From: Pieris napi
Taxonomy: Eukaryota > Arthropoda > Insecta > Lepidoptera > Pieridae
DNA length: 64,000 nucleotides
Direction of reading: 5' to 3'
Assembly: GCF_905475465.1 (NCBI RefSeq)
Contig: NC_062240.1
Location: 12,663,001-12,727,000 of the forward strand
The position numbers were made by a program, and so were the translations under genes. The first letter of the stretch is position 1, and every line of letters starts with the position of its first letter. Below the pieces are notes generated by a model. That model ran no database searches and was not told the DNA's origin. It worked only from the letters and a program-made list of their open reading frames with translations. Below are positions 20,500 through 31,600 of this stretch, piece after piece.

Positions 20500-21190
20500 A
20501 GCATCTAACGCCGTAGGTAGTGGCCAGACAAAGGCACTCTCACACTTTGATCTCGGCTGGCCTCGAGTAGACTCGGCGACTTTATAGAGGCGCTGTTTAA
20601 AGCCGGCTGCAGACTCTCGCGAGGCAAACAGACAGTGCAGACTACACGAAAAGTAGCCATCCACACTATCGATTTAGTTAGTTGCTCGCTACATCTACTA
20701 CATGATGAAGGTGATTGGACTGACTGCGTTAGCTACTTTATGATCCAACATTATAATACCTTACGTGTATATTTCAAATCGAAATAAAAAATATCTTACC
20801 ATGCCGGATCAAATTTAATTTTAGACTCATTTTTTCTTAGGTGTACTCTAAAAGATTAATTATAGTTTTTTTGCTTAACTGATTGCGTTTGGATTCCAAA
20901 TACCAATCCATAATTCCCTGAAAGCAATTGGCAAAGCTTCAACTGCATTCCGTCATGATAAAAACCTTGCGATGCAGCAGTTAACTACAAAGTGAGCGAG
21001 CGTGAGAGATTGGTCGATTCCCTCACCTCGCCCCCTGGCGTTCCTCTTAACTCGTGCCCAAAAAACCGATACAAAACGGAGCGGCAGCGAGACAAGGCGA
21101 GGCAAGACGAGGGGACATGAGAGAACCGTCCACACTCTCGCACTCGCGTCATTTAGTGGAAAGTGTGGATGTATGATTTTAAATGCAAAC
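20500..21190. repeat. GC-rich, repeat-like intergenic block
   Basis: Two unusually GC-rich patches (about 20520-20660 and 20990-21150) contain repeated words such as CTCTCGC, GGCGAGGCAAGACGAGG and ACACTCTCGCACTCGCG. ATCCACACT near 20670 is mirrored by AGTGTGGAT near 21165. The composition suggests an inserted element rather than a promoter CpG region. Family unknown. Confidence 0.35.
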
Positions 21191-21342
21191 TTTTTTGATA
21201 CCTTTTTTGCTTTAAAATATTACAATGTCATTTTTGAACTTTTGACAGTAATAACAGATGTAAAATGATTTTATTTCTTTAATGTGGTTAAAGCTTTAAG
21301 TTTAAAGACATTACAGTGGTATACGTTAGAACTGTGTTGAAT

Positions 21343-23365
21343 ATGCAGAGCTTTCAAAGGATGAAGTTCATAATTTGTTTTCTTTTTTCTCATAATGTTA
21401 TAGTACTTATAGTCGCAGGTAAACAGCGAATACTAGACATTTCAATAGTTTTTTTATAAAAGAAAGCCTGTATTCGAGTACAATAAAAGGGATTATATTT
21501 AATATTAGTAGACGACGCAGTGAAGTGCTCCTGCTAATTCTTCAATTTGTCTCTCGTCTTCGCTACTATTTTCCAATCTTTCCCCCTATCTCTTTCATTT
21601 CCTCTTCCAAGTTTTAATGTGGGATTCCTTTTTTTCTTCCCACTGGGCCATTCCAAGTAAGGGTCTTTTTGACTCATCTGTTATCACAAACGCCGGCAAC
21701 GTGACCGTTCCACTTTAACTTTTTTGAATGTGTTTGTAACACAGTTTTCTACGTTATCTTTTCAACCGAAGAATAGAAAGCTCGTTAGCTCTTTAGCATA
21801 CCTACTCCAATCTTCTTATTAGCCTTATTATAAAACCAAGTTCGGTATCCATATAGATGGTATGCATGAATCCATAACTGTTATTTTTATACGTTTTATA
21901 TACATAAAGTAGTATTTTTTCATCATCGGACGTCGAGGCAGAATACGAAATTCCACCCGTTTCACCTCGACGTCCGTCGTTTCACAACTAAGCGTTTCTT
22001 AAGGCAATTGTTGCCACGCGCTACCACTAGGTGGAACCAGCTGCCCAACCAATTCGACTTAGGGTCCTTCAAGAACAGCGCGTACCAATTCTTAAATTCC
22101 CTTCCTTTTTTGACGTTCATAAGTGTACATTGTGTTACCTATATGAATAAATGACTTTTGACTTTGAATAAAAGGCCGGCAACGCACTCGCGAGCCCTTT
22201 GGCAGTGGAGAGCGTCCATGGGCGGCGGTATCACTTAACATCAGGTGAGCCTCTTGTCCGTTTGTCCCCTGTTCTATTTAAAAAAAAAATCTAGTAAACA
22301 AAAGTATAGTAAGCCAGTTGCCTAAGAATATGTTGTTAGGGTTGTGGGCTAGGAATCATAGGAAACTCGTAGACCTTCAAAGTTTCCCAGTAATGATGAT
22401 CCACGGTCTGGCACTTTAACAAAGAAGATAACTTAGTTGAATATGTTTCTAGCCTATCCTATAGAAAGAATAGATCCTGATAATTCTGAATTAAAAGATG
22501 AACGGCGATATCCAAATGGAACAGTTGTGGGAACATATACGTATAAAGATAGGGAAGGCAATCCTGTACACGTGAAATACTTTGCTGACGATTCAAGTTA
22601 TGGGTAATGTACCAGTATCTCTATTTCTTGTTCTAACACTGTATCGGCTTTAATAAGATTCATGAAAGGAAAGAAGTCACTATAAAGCATATTCTTGCAT
22701 CGAGAGGTTTTAATTTTAGAAATTTGACAATGACAATGACATTTGAGCGCTGTCAAATATGTAACTGTAACAGAAAAAATGGTTTGACAGCTCTTGGAAC
22801 TACATTTTGATTGACTTTTTACGGTTCTAACTTTGTTACTAAAACTAATCATAACCATTTTCTCAGACAAAACTCATCAGCTACAACATTGCTTTTAAAA
22901 ATGAAAAGGCTCGAAACAATTCATACTTATTACAAATAGGGCGTGTCCTTAGAGATTTGTCTTATTAAAATAAAAAATAAATAAATCAGTGGCGCTACAA
23001 CCTCTTTAGGTCTGGGCCTCAGATTTCTGAATATGTTTCATGATCATTTAAAATGTTATTTTTAATATTTCAGTGTGGAACTGAAAAGTTTTAAAGTCGC
23101 GGATTCAAAATTTCCACTTGAACAACAAAAATCTGACTTTTCTGTGAAAACCGTTGATATGAAAGTTGATAAAGGTTTTGGGTTATTCGATGATAAAACT
23201 CAACCGGTCCCTAAATCAGAGTTTGAGGTTTATATGGAAAACGAGATCAAGCCAGAAAAATGCGGCACAGAGAAAGTTCGTGTATATTATGACAAGAATA
23301 ATAAAAGAAAGATAAGAAACGCTTTTAATCCATACGAATCGTTCCGTTCATGTCAAGGTTTTTAA
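21343..23365 (+). CDS. CPR-C: divergent RR cuticle protein with long C-terminal tail (3 exons)
   Basis: Predicted exons: 21343-21418, 22453-22603 and 23074-23365, closing in frame at 172 residues. Exon 1 encodes a hydrophobic signal peptide. Met7 (MKFIICFLF, at 21361) may be the true start. Exon 2 and the start of exon 3 give a shortened RR-type domain at about residues 27-85: IDPDNSELKDERRYPNGTVV, then TYKDREG, then VKYFADDSSYGVEL. GTVVGTYTY matches the RR-1 core, but the usual upstream aromatic YxFxYxxxD block is reduced, and DSSYG replaces DxxGY. The remaining roughly 90 residues are acidic then basic and contain two cysteines (EKCGTE and SCQGF), which is unusual because most CPR proteins lack cysteine after the signal peptide. 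Function is inferred from family and location. An additional unseen exon in the 1-kb first intron cannot be excluded. Confidence 0.72.
21535..21720 (-). pseudogene. LINE C-terminal tail remnant
   Basis: The minus strand reads PLLGMAQWEEKKESH and, in another frame, KDWKIVAKTRDKLKN, the same DW..xA..RDK block as at 15925-16040. It lies in CPR-C intron 1. Confidence 0.4.
21920..22285 (+). repeat. CR1-like LINE tail, two adjoining pieces
   Basis: The first piece encodes SEAEYEIPPVSPRRPS and then, in shifted frames, WNQLPNQFDLGSFK. It ends with GACGTTCATAAGTGTACATTG and an AATAAATGACTTTTGACTTTG run. A second tail piece then starts at about 22170 (GGCCGGCAACGCACTCGCG..CGGTATCACTTAACATC). It lies in CPR-C intron 1. 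Confidence 0.6.
22984..23049 (-). mobile_element. SINE 3'-end fragment next to a splice acceptor
   Basis: The last roughly 65 bases of the SINE (CAGTGGCGCTACAAC to GTTTCATGATCATTT) stop 24 bases before the CPR-C exon 3 start. Confidence 0.75.
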
Positions 23366-23411
23366 TTTTTAATAATTATTTTATATATATGTATTATCAT
23401 AATTATGTTCT

Positions 23412-23417
23412 AATAAA
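23412..23417 (+). terminator. Poly(A) signal of CPR-C
   Basis: AATAAA 46 bases after the CPR-C stop codon. Confidence 0.6.
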
Positions 23418-23581
23418 ATTGTTATTTTTTAACCACTCTTTTACTTATTTACAAAAAAAAAACTAAAATAATGTAAGTATGGCGTTTAAATTTGCATAGT
23501 ATTTAAATTAAATTGTTTATTAAAAAGCATATAAAATTTATTATATTCTAAAGCCGCATTATTTAATAAATTTAAAAAAAA

Positions 23582-23905
23582 ACGTGTGTGTGTACTTATG
23601 TACACGCGTTAGAAGTTATATTTCTTTGGCGTAACAAGATAAAACTCTTTTTGAAATTTCGCCTTATTCTACTGTTTGTAGAATACTTAAAAACGTTATT
23701 TAATACATTGAAAGTTTTATTATTACGCTTTATCTAGGTTATTAAAGGTTATTTAAATATCTTAAAGAAATGAAAAATGAAAATTTAATATAATTTATTT
23801 TAAAATGTTGACTATGGTGTCGGGTTTTTGAGACGATGTGCGCGCGCGCGTAAAAATTTACTCTCATAATTTTTCCCTAATGCGTCAAAAGAAGTAGTAA
23901 GTAAG
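23582..23905 (-). mobile_element. Repeat family E copy
   Basis: In reverse, this matches the elements at 31607-32172 and 34875-35235. Shared words are GTACTTATGTACACGCG, AGAAGTTATATTTCTTTGGCG and, at the other end, a TACTCTCATAATTTTTCCCTAATGCG block. There is no coding capacity. The ends carry the inverted word AAGTTATACTTCTTT, which suggests a small DNA transposon. Confidence 0.55.
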
Positions 23906-24359
23906 GTATAAATAGATACCAATAAACAACGTCATTACAGATAGATTATCAAAAACTCCTTAATACTTCCTATATATTCTTTACATACTCTGAGAGTCCG
24001 ATTCTCACGCATATTTTTACTAGGTCAAATTTTGTCAATTCAATCCATGGTAAAATAATAATTGCTTATAATTCTGTGTCGACTCCAGGCCTCATTGAAA
24101 CCGTTAGTTAGGTTACAATAATTTCCTTACATATAAATGAACGATCTCTCGCGGGTCTCGCTCTACATTTAATAGTAGGAACTATTTAGTATTCTCTAAA
24201 TGAACGTAGATACGTAACGTTACTTAATAGTAGACTACATTTGATCAATATTCAAGATTCTCATATTGATATGTTTTCTCTTCGGAAATCACTTATTCGT
24301 TTGTGCTTTGATTTTTAAAACTTACGTAGAGAACTTACGTAGATATAAAAGTACATATT

Positions 24360-24475
24360 TTTTATATAATGTGGCAAACGGGCAGGAGGCTCACCACATG
24401 TTATGCATTTGAACACTCACATTGCCAGAAGGTTTCCAAGTTCGTTGCTGTTTAAGAATTAGTACGCTCTTTATA
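24360..24475 (-). repeat. CR1-like LINE 3'-tail fragment
   Basis: AACGGGCAGGAGGCTCACC, then ACACTCACATTGCCAGA, then TTTAAGAATTAGTACGCTC is the reverse of the common LINE tail. Confidence 0.55.
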
Positions 24476-24649
24476 TTATAGGTACGATTTTACACTATGT
24501 TTTTTATCACATTGGAACGGGTTTTCTCGTATAGAAATCATTACTTTGGTTTAAATAAACAAGACTCTGAAAAACAATGCAACTTGTCGATAAAACAGAT
24601 CAAGCACCAACTAGCGGCCCAGACTGTTTTACCGACGTTTGAACAGATA

Positions 24650-24745
24650 TTCAGGGTGTCGGTTTTTTGTGACGGTGTGCGCGCATCGCAAAAATTTACT
24701 CTCATTATTTTTTCCTAACGCGCCAAAAGAAGTATAAGTTCAAAA
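24650..24745 (-). mobile_element. Repeat family E, truncated
   Basis: GACGGTGTGCGCGCATCGC, TTTACTCTCATTATTTTTTCC and GCGCCAAAAGAAGTATAAG match one end of family E. The rest is missing. Confidence 0.55.
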
Positions 24746-25350
24746 AGTAGGTTGAAGAACTGTTTTTATATGCATTTGTCGCGCCAACAACACTGCTATT
24801 GTTACATTAATATAAACCACAATGGTTTTAAAATATATCATGATTTAGACTATTATACTGTAAAATAAAATAAAAAAAAATATTTTGTATTTGTTTTATT
24901 TTTGCATAGTAAGACGACGACATCATTATGAAATATTAGATAATTTTTCGAATTACCTACCTATGAATATGAATGACCTACTTTGATTAGTTTTACTATT
25001 AAATAATTAGCTGTTTAAGTTACAACAATAACGGGAGTCACTGAATTTTGATCAGCCGTATCGCTGGTACCACGCCTGCCTAACAATAAAAATAGTAAAT
25101 CTGAAAATAGCATAGCCAGACTTAGGCTACTACTAAATTCAAAACCGCTGTTGGACCACTTGCCTTTATAAAAGTAATTGTATTTCATAAACCGATTAAA
25201 GGGAATCAGTTACTACAATAATTGTCTATAACACGCATATAATATACTAGGTATTTATTAATACAGCCATTTGAATCAGATTTTTTAAAATTGTGTAAAA
25301 ATAAAGCATATAAAATTGATTTCATGTTACCAATGTGAGATACAATATTG

Positions 25351-25532
25351 AGCATTTGCTCGAGCGGTGAAGGAAAACAGCGCGAGGAAACCGGCTTTAG
25401 ACCCAAACATTCGACGCAGTGTGTCAGGCAGGAGGCTCATCGCCTACTTGCCTACTAGTTTGACAAATGTTCATGAAACAGATAGAAATCTGAGGCCCAG
25501 ACCTAAAAAGGTAGTAGCGCCACTGGATTATT
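25351..25532 (+). mobile_element. tRNA-derived SINE, 5'-truncated
   Basis: Starts within the body (GAGCATTTGCTCGAGCGGTG), lacks the tRNA-like head, and ends GTAGTAGCGCCACTGG. Confidence 0.75.
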
Positions 25533-26900
25533 ATTTTTTAAACACAATAAAAAAATACATATTAGTGTACTTATAAAAACATTGAATTTAATAAGTCAGA
25601 CAAATTATTTAATGTTTAACCATAGCGAGAAAAGCAGTAGACAAAAATAGTATATTCTAGTCACGTAGTGCCAAGTAATGGTGATTTCTCATTTTATGTT
25701 TTACTTCACTACAATATGTCACTAATACGCGACAAATGTTATGTAATTCCAAACCTACTTTCAACTAATTGTCTGACAATCGTTCAATTGCGATTATGGA
25801 AAGTCAGGCTTATTGCCTAAACGAAAAAGGAAATATATTTTTATCAGTACTAAATTATCTCGTCGGCCACGGCGGCTAATCTTCATTAAGATCGAACTCC
25901 ACACCTTCCAGGTCTAAACCTAAGCACGGAGAAGTTCCAGAGTGGCACGACCGTACTGTCATTTTCCTAAAGCAGTTCAGTCCATTGTCGACCTCCTATA
26001 TTCTAATTTAGGGTAACAACTATTATTTCTTAGATAAATTCCATAGGCGCATTTAAAACGTATAAATACGACCCTTGGCTTTCGACCGCTCCGCTGGGAA
26101 TATGTACGGCGTTTACGGGTAAAGTATCTGTATATGTGTCCAAAAGGAATCACACAAATGCCGTACAGTAATAAATGACCTATATTGCTTCTGCAACTGT
26201 CGTCGAATTAAAAATTTGCACCGACTTCCGGCACCATCACTTTTGTACGGCACTAGGTTTTTCGACATTTATTTTTAATCATCTATACACTTATAACAAA
26301 GCCGTACATTAATAATTAGTCGAAATTCCCCCATTGTACCTGAGAAAGTCCATTCACTCACGTACTCACATGTACCGCTCAGAAATGACGGCATAGTGCT
26401 CAGAGCTATTTTCAGATATAGTAACAGTGTAATTCAGGTTGGGTCATTTCACAGGTATTTTTTGTTCATGGGCTTGTGGTCTATTAGGATTAGATATTCG
26501 TTCAACTGTTTACCCTACAAAGTTTTCCAGTCGCCATAGTCAACTGTCAAGTGTACAACTTGTATTGAAGTCTGTGGAATATTTAACGCAAAGTATAATT
26601 ATAAAGTTGTGATTGAAATTGTATTCGAATTTTTTTTATGCATTGTCTATTAGTTGTATGACACCAAAGACAATAATTATTGTCTTTGTTTATACTATGG
26701 AGGAATATTACGCTACTAAGACGCAAAAGACGGTAGCAGTGTAGTTAGATTATTATAGCATTGTTTTAATAAGTGTGTAATAGAAACATCGATTGATTTT
26801 GACTCCCACGGAATACATCGGAAGGAAGTGCAATGCAAAAAGGTAAATTGAATTACTCAATCGTATTGTAGTTGTTCAATGAATTACATTGCATCTATCA
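25533..26900. other. Intergenic DNA
   Basis: AT-rich with no supported gene. Words such as GCCGTACA recur near 26160 and 26300 without an obvious element. Confidence 0.4.
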
Positions 26901-26914
26901 AGGCGTATACCCAC

Positions 26915-27265
26915 TATTAGACATTATTACTGAGTGTACTATGGTGAGTGTTCTGAGGAATTCTTTGGGTTGATCCCTCCTGTCTCGTTTCATACGTACG
27001 AGCCGTATTAACTCAAAATTTCATCCGTATCATCTTAATGGCTGGAGGTCCTCCACAGTTCACTAGATATTTTCGTTTGCGAACTAGCAAACTATGGATT
27101 TGACTACCAGTGGGGGTTTTCCCTAGGCGATACGACCTCCAATTGTTTATAAAAGGAGCATTCTCCTCCGTTATAGGCCGGCAACGCATCCACTAAAATG
27201 GGTGTCCATGGGCTGCGATGACCGACCTTTTTACCCGTAGGCTCGTGTACCCCTATCCTATACAA
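26915..27265 (+). pseudogene. CR1-like LINE C-terminus and 3' tail
   Basis: The plus frame reads VYYGECSEEFFGLIPPVSFH, then continues in broken frames (HPYHLNGWRS, then RYDLQLFIKGAFSSVIGRQR) to TCCATGGGCTGCGATGACC. This is the C-terminal block of the LINE type also seen at 55735-55935 on the minus strand. Stops show that it is dead. Confidence 0.65.
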
Positions 27266-27434
27266 AAACAATAGTATATTAATTGATTTTAATGTTTTTA
27301 TTATACAAAAGATAATTTTAATTGACGTTCGTGCACGTAATATATGGTTAGTGAAACTCATCAATACTAAATTATATATATTATTTTAATTAAATAAGTA
27401 TTATATTGTTACATTAATTAATATAATCATTGAA

Positions 27435-27479
27435 CTTCAGTACTGATGTTTACAGTAACTGTAAACATCAGTACTGAAG
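27435..27479. repeat. Perfect 45-base palindrome
   Basis: Two 22-base arms (CTTCAGTACTGATGTTTACA plus GT, and its reverse complement) are separated by one A. A second dyad, AACTTAACGTTAAGTT, lies at 27530-27545. No gene is nearby on either side for about 1 kb. Confidence 0.9.
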
Positions 27480-27719
27480 ATAACCGATAAATTAGGGTTG
27501 ATCATGCTGATAATTGGCATTATTTCCATAACTTAACGTTAAGTTGTTATTTAGGTAATTATTGAATTGATGTACATGGAATATTGACGTTCTATAATCT
27601 AGAAGTAAAAAAGGGTAAAGGTTCTGTTATAGGTACACATCTTAAAATCAGGATCTTAAAAAAGGATGTACAAATGTGAAAATGACATAAGAACTTAAAA
27701 AGGCGCAGCGCTAACCAGA

Positions 27720-27850
27720 TCCCTGCAACTTCCTTACAATCGAGTAGGCCCAAATATCGCAGCATACAACTCACGATGGGACTCTTTGTATCGGTGAAGT
27801 AGCATGGGTCCGCCAAGCATCCGCGAATATACAATGTAAATATATAATTT
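27720..27850 (-). repeat. Unassigned repeat, copy 1
   Basis: In reverse complement this matches 59700-59830: CATTGTATATTCGCGGATGC, then TTGGCGGACCCAT, then GATACAAAGAGTCCC and GCTGCGATATT. The open minus-strand frame over 27592-27996 covers it but is not conserved in the second copy. Confidence 0.55.
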
Positions 27851-27978
27851 TGCAGGAATATTAAGAGGCAAAAGAAAATAATTAAAACAGCAAGGTTTCT
27901 ATAACGACTCACCGACTTTTTCCAGACAGGGTAGGCAGAGACCTTAGTGACATCTTTAGTAACTAAACCTAGTAAATG

Positions 27979-28195
27979 AATCTGTTTCATGATCATTTTT
28001 AAATCTAATAGGCAAGTAGGCGATCAGCCTCCAGTGCCTGACACACGCCGTCGACTTTTTGGGTCTAAGACATGTCGTCGTTTCCTCACGATGTTTTCCT
28101 TTACTGTTCGAGCAAATGTTAAATGCGCACATAGAAAGAAAGTCCATTGGTTCAGCCGGGGATCGAACCTACGACCTCAGGTATGAGAGTCGGTC
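27979..28195 (-). mobile_element. tRNA-derived SINE, tail-truncated
   Basis: Minus-strand copy with body and tRNA-like head (GATCGAACCTACGACCTCAG) but without the GTAGCGCCACTG tail. Confidence 0.75.
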
Positions 28196-28525
28196 TTGTC
28201 ATTATGACATCTTTATTTATACAAATAAATTAAATTTATTCTAATTTGTTTGTTACAAATGTAGAAAGAATAAATTTTAACTTTCAGGATTACTGTTAAA
28301 AGACGTTGCCATATTCGTTATGTTATAACTATTTATAAAATAAAATACGCATTACTATATAAACAGATGAACAACGCATTGAATTTAATAAATATATTGT
28401 TTAAACGTATTTACCATATTTAATATTATAATTAAGTTAAAAAAAATAGAGCAGAATAGACCTATACCATGACGGAACAAATAATATGTTTCTAATATTC
28501 GTTACCACCTCTTGAGTCTACATAA

Positions 28526-28532
28526 TATAAAG
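28526..28532 (+). promoter_or_regulatory. TATA box of CPR-D
   Basis: TATAAAG lies 78 bases before the CPR-D start codon. ACAGTA (28555-28560) and TCAGT (28562-28566) downstream are candidate initiators at the proper distance. Confidence 0.55.
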
Positions 28533-28603
28533 GTACGTGCGTGTCACGCACCGCACAGTACTCAGTTTCTAGTATTCAATTGTGGTTGTTTATTTTGTAA
28601 GAC

Positions 28604-31600
28604 ATGGAGTTTAAGGTAAGATGGATTATGTATGTGGAAATGAGTTCGCTTTTCTCAAAGAAATTTAAGTATATAGAGCGTTGGGAAAATTGTTTTTCCA
28701 ACGCTTGAATTATAGAGAATTCGCACAATGTTATATATAGATCTATTAAAGATTGCGTTGTTTAAAGTTTTATTTAGAAAATTAAGAATAATTTAATTCT
28801 TAATAGCTTAATTACTTAATTAGTGGAGTTTTACGAAAAAAAATCGGCGTACTTTTCATACTATGCTTTAAGAGAACAGACAAGTTGTCAAGAGGTAGTT
28901 CGGGGCTAATGGACACGTTTCAGAAAGGTTTAATCTGGAATTTTCTTCCAGAGAATTGTAAGAGTAATATCTTAGTGATACGAATTTAACAATATTATTT
29001 ATTGTATTTACTTCTAGTAACTATGACAACAGATTCTGAGCCCCAGACCGAAAAAGGGTTGTAGCGCCATTATTTTTTTATTTTAACTAAGTACTATGAC
29101 AAGAGTGACAGTAGCCCCATTAACCGCTGCAACGCACCCACTTAGATGGGTGGTGCTGTTCCTAAGGCTCGTCGAGACGGTGTCTTATATAAAAAAGATG
29201 CTCGCTGGAGCATGCGTAATATAAAAAAAATGTATATCCCTTTATAAGTTTTAAAACTTTTTTGTTTTTAGTCTAAGTTTGGCCATTGGGCCGTAAATAA
29301 ATAAATAAAATAAAAACTATATACTAATCACGTTTTCAACTTATTACAGTGTTTTGCGGTCGTTCTTTTGGCAGTGAGCGTAAACTGCCGAGTAACATAT
29401 CCGAAGCTTGAAGACTTGCAATCGCAGGGATCATTTGCTCAAGCCATCCATCGGCCTGTTCATCATTATGTACCTGAAGAACACCATGTAGATTATTATG
29501 TAAGTATTTATTTATTAAAGTACACCACATGATATATAATGGATTTACAGTTGTACATGCTATCTATTCTAAAATACAAGATATTTATGGTGATCATAAA
29601 TTTTCCAAATTTAATAAATTACACTTCCAAATTTAGGTTTTACTAGTAATTTTTTGACTTAGGTAGCAGATAGGTGCTTTACAATGCTTTTTTTTTAATG
29701 ATCAGCTCACTACCGAATATATCGAGCTCTGGATAAGTAGTGTTTATTGTGTTATATTCGCGAAAAATTCGAATGAGAGGTGTCTGGACTTAAGTCATCA
29801 ATACGATAGTACAAATTATTAAACTTACCTTGATTTGATACGAAATCCGAAATTAATTTAATTAAATCTATATTCATCAAAATTTTATGTTGGTTTGTGT
29901 ACGCTTCAAAAATTCAAAAAGTTCTGCACCGATCGAGCTGAAATTTTAACATGATAATACATCCGCATCAAGGTCTGTTTTTTTTTATCGTTTATTTTTT
30001 GTTTTTATTATTTTTTCCCACAAGTAATGCAAAATTAAACTTATATGAAATGTTTTCTTCGTTTTTTTCATTTTTCAACAATTCAATCACAATGTGCCAC
30101 AGCCAAGCTTGGCAGGGAACAGCTAGTATTATATAAAATTCGAAATATGTGCGATATTTCAATCTTCATTATTAATCCCTACGCTTATTTAAAGGTGGAG
30201 TAGTGGACTATACATAATTGATGTGTATGCCCTTGTCTTGCGATCTGGTAGTAAATGTAAATTTAGATTCAATTTAACATCTTTTCTGTTGACGTTCGTA
30301 AGACGTGTACTTGGTTACCTATAAGAATTGTAAGTAGGAGTTTGAGGTAGCGGCTTCGCACGGCTCAAAGTAGCAGTAGCTTTAAAAAAAATTACAAATA
30401 AATATTTCTTGTTACTTAAGGATAACGTAGCATTATAATAATACAAGAATGTTTGAAAGTAATAAAGATAAAAACGTTTCTTGTAGTTGGTTACTCATTA
30501 TAATTTTACTGACATAAGATTTTGTGTAGTTTTTATGAATAACACATTCAACTCCGGCTTCAATCAAACAAAGGAAAAGGGAATGAATGCAAAATCATTT
30601 CCCATTATGTTTTTCAAACTATGAATAGCTGATGTCTTTAATTGTTTTCATACCAATGACCTTGACATTTTCCCACCGAGTTTATTCAAGTGAAAACCAA
30701 GCAAAACAGTTTCTGGTCATACGTGAAGGCTTTTCTCTATTTACATACTATTTTGTACTAAGCTTTTGGTTAAAATTGATTCGAAAATTCTCTTACACAT
30801 TTCATACTTTAACTTGGTAATTACATAATGAAAATCATAATTTAATAAATAATTCTTATATATTCTATAGCGTAAGCATAAATATTAGCAATATGTTGTA
30901 AAAGAAAGCGTCGCGTTGGTGTCAAATTATATAATACTAGCCGTTTCGCGCCCGCTTTGCTGGACGAATTAAAATAAATTTTATGTTTCATTATTTAATT
31001 TTTTTTCATATTTTTATTATTCTTCTTTTTAACTTCCCGGTTAAAAAATTGAAATATTTCGAAAATCGAGTTTTTAACAGATGTTGACGTTTAGAGGTTC
31101 CGCCTCCCCGAATGTTTCCGCGGTGAAGTCCGTATGGATAAATTTTCATAAAAGTAAAACAGCAATAAAAAAATGAAGGACCGTTGGAATTTAATAAATA
31201 AATAGCCATGAACCATATAGGAAAAATTTCGCATCGAATGGTGGTAGTTTCATGTCGATACTATCAGTGGTTTAGGCATGATTGAGCCTCAAACGAAGAC
31301 CATTTTCATTATATATATATAGACTATGTGACCAAGTTCACAAAACAAAGTTACATGTTGTGCACGTATTATTTAAACTAATTATATCGTTCTATTTACT
31401 AAATAAATACTTAATTATTGACCTAATACAACTAACATCATTGATTTGACTGATTAAATCCGTTAATGGGATACGAGTCTTTGTTGATATCCTTCCAATT
31501 GGAAGCAATTATTGTTTCGACAAAAATCGAACCCAGGAGTTCATAGGATAAGTAGTAACAGAAGTTATACGTGTCTGACGTATATAACGGTGTTTTAATC

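Noticed and set aside
27592..27996. Minus-strand 134-codon frame as a gene
   Set aside because: It overlaps a SINE and a repeat whose second copy at 59700 does not keep the frame. The hydrophobic runs come from AT-rich DNA.
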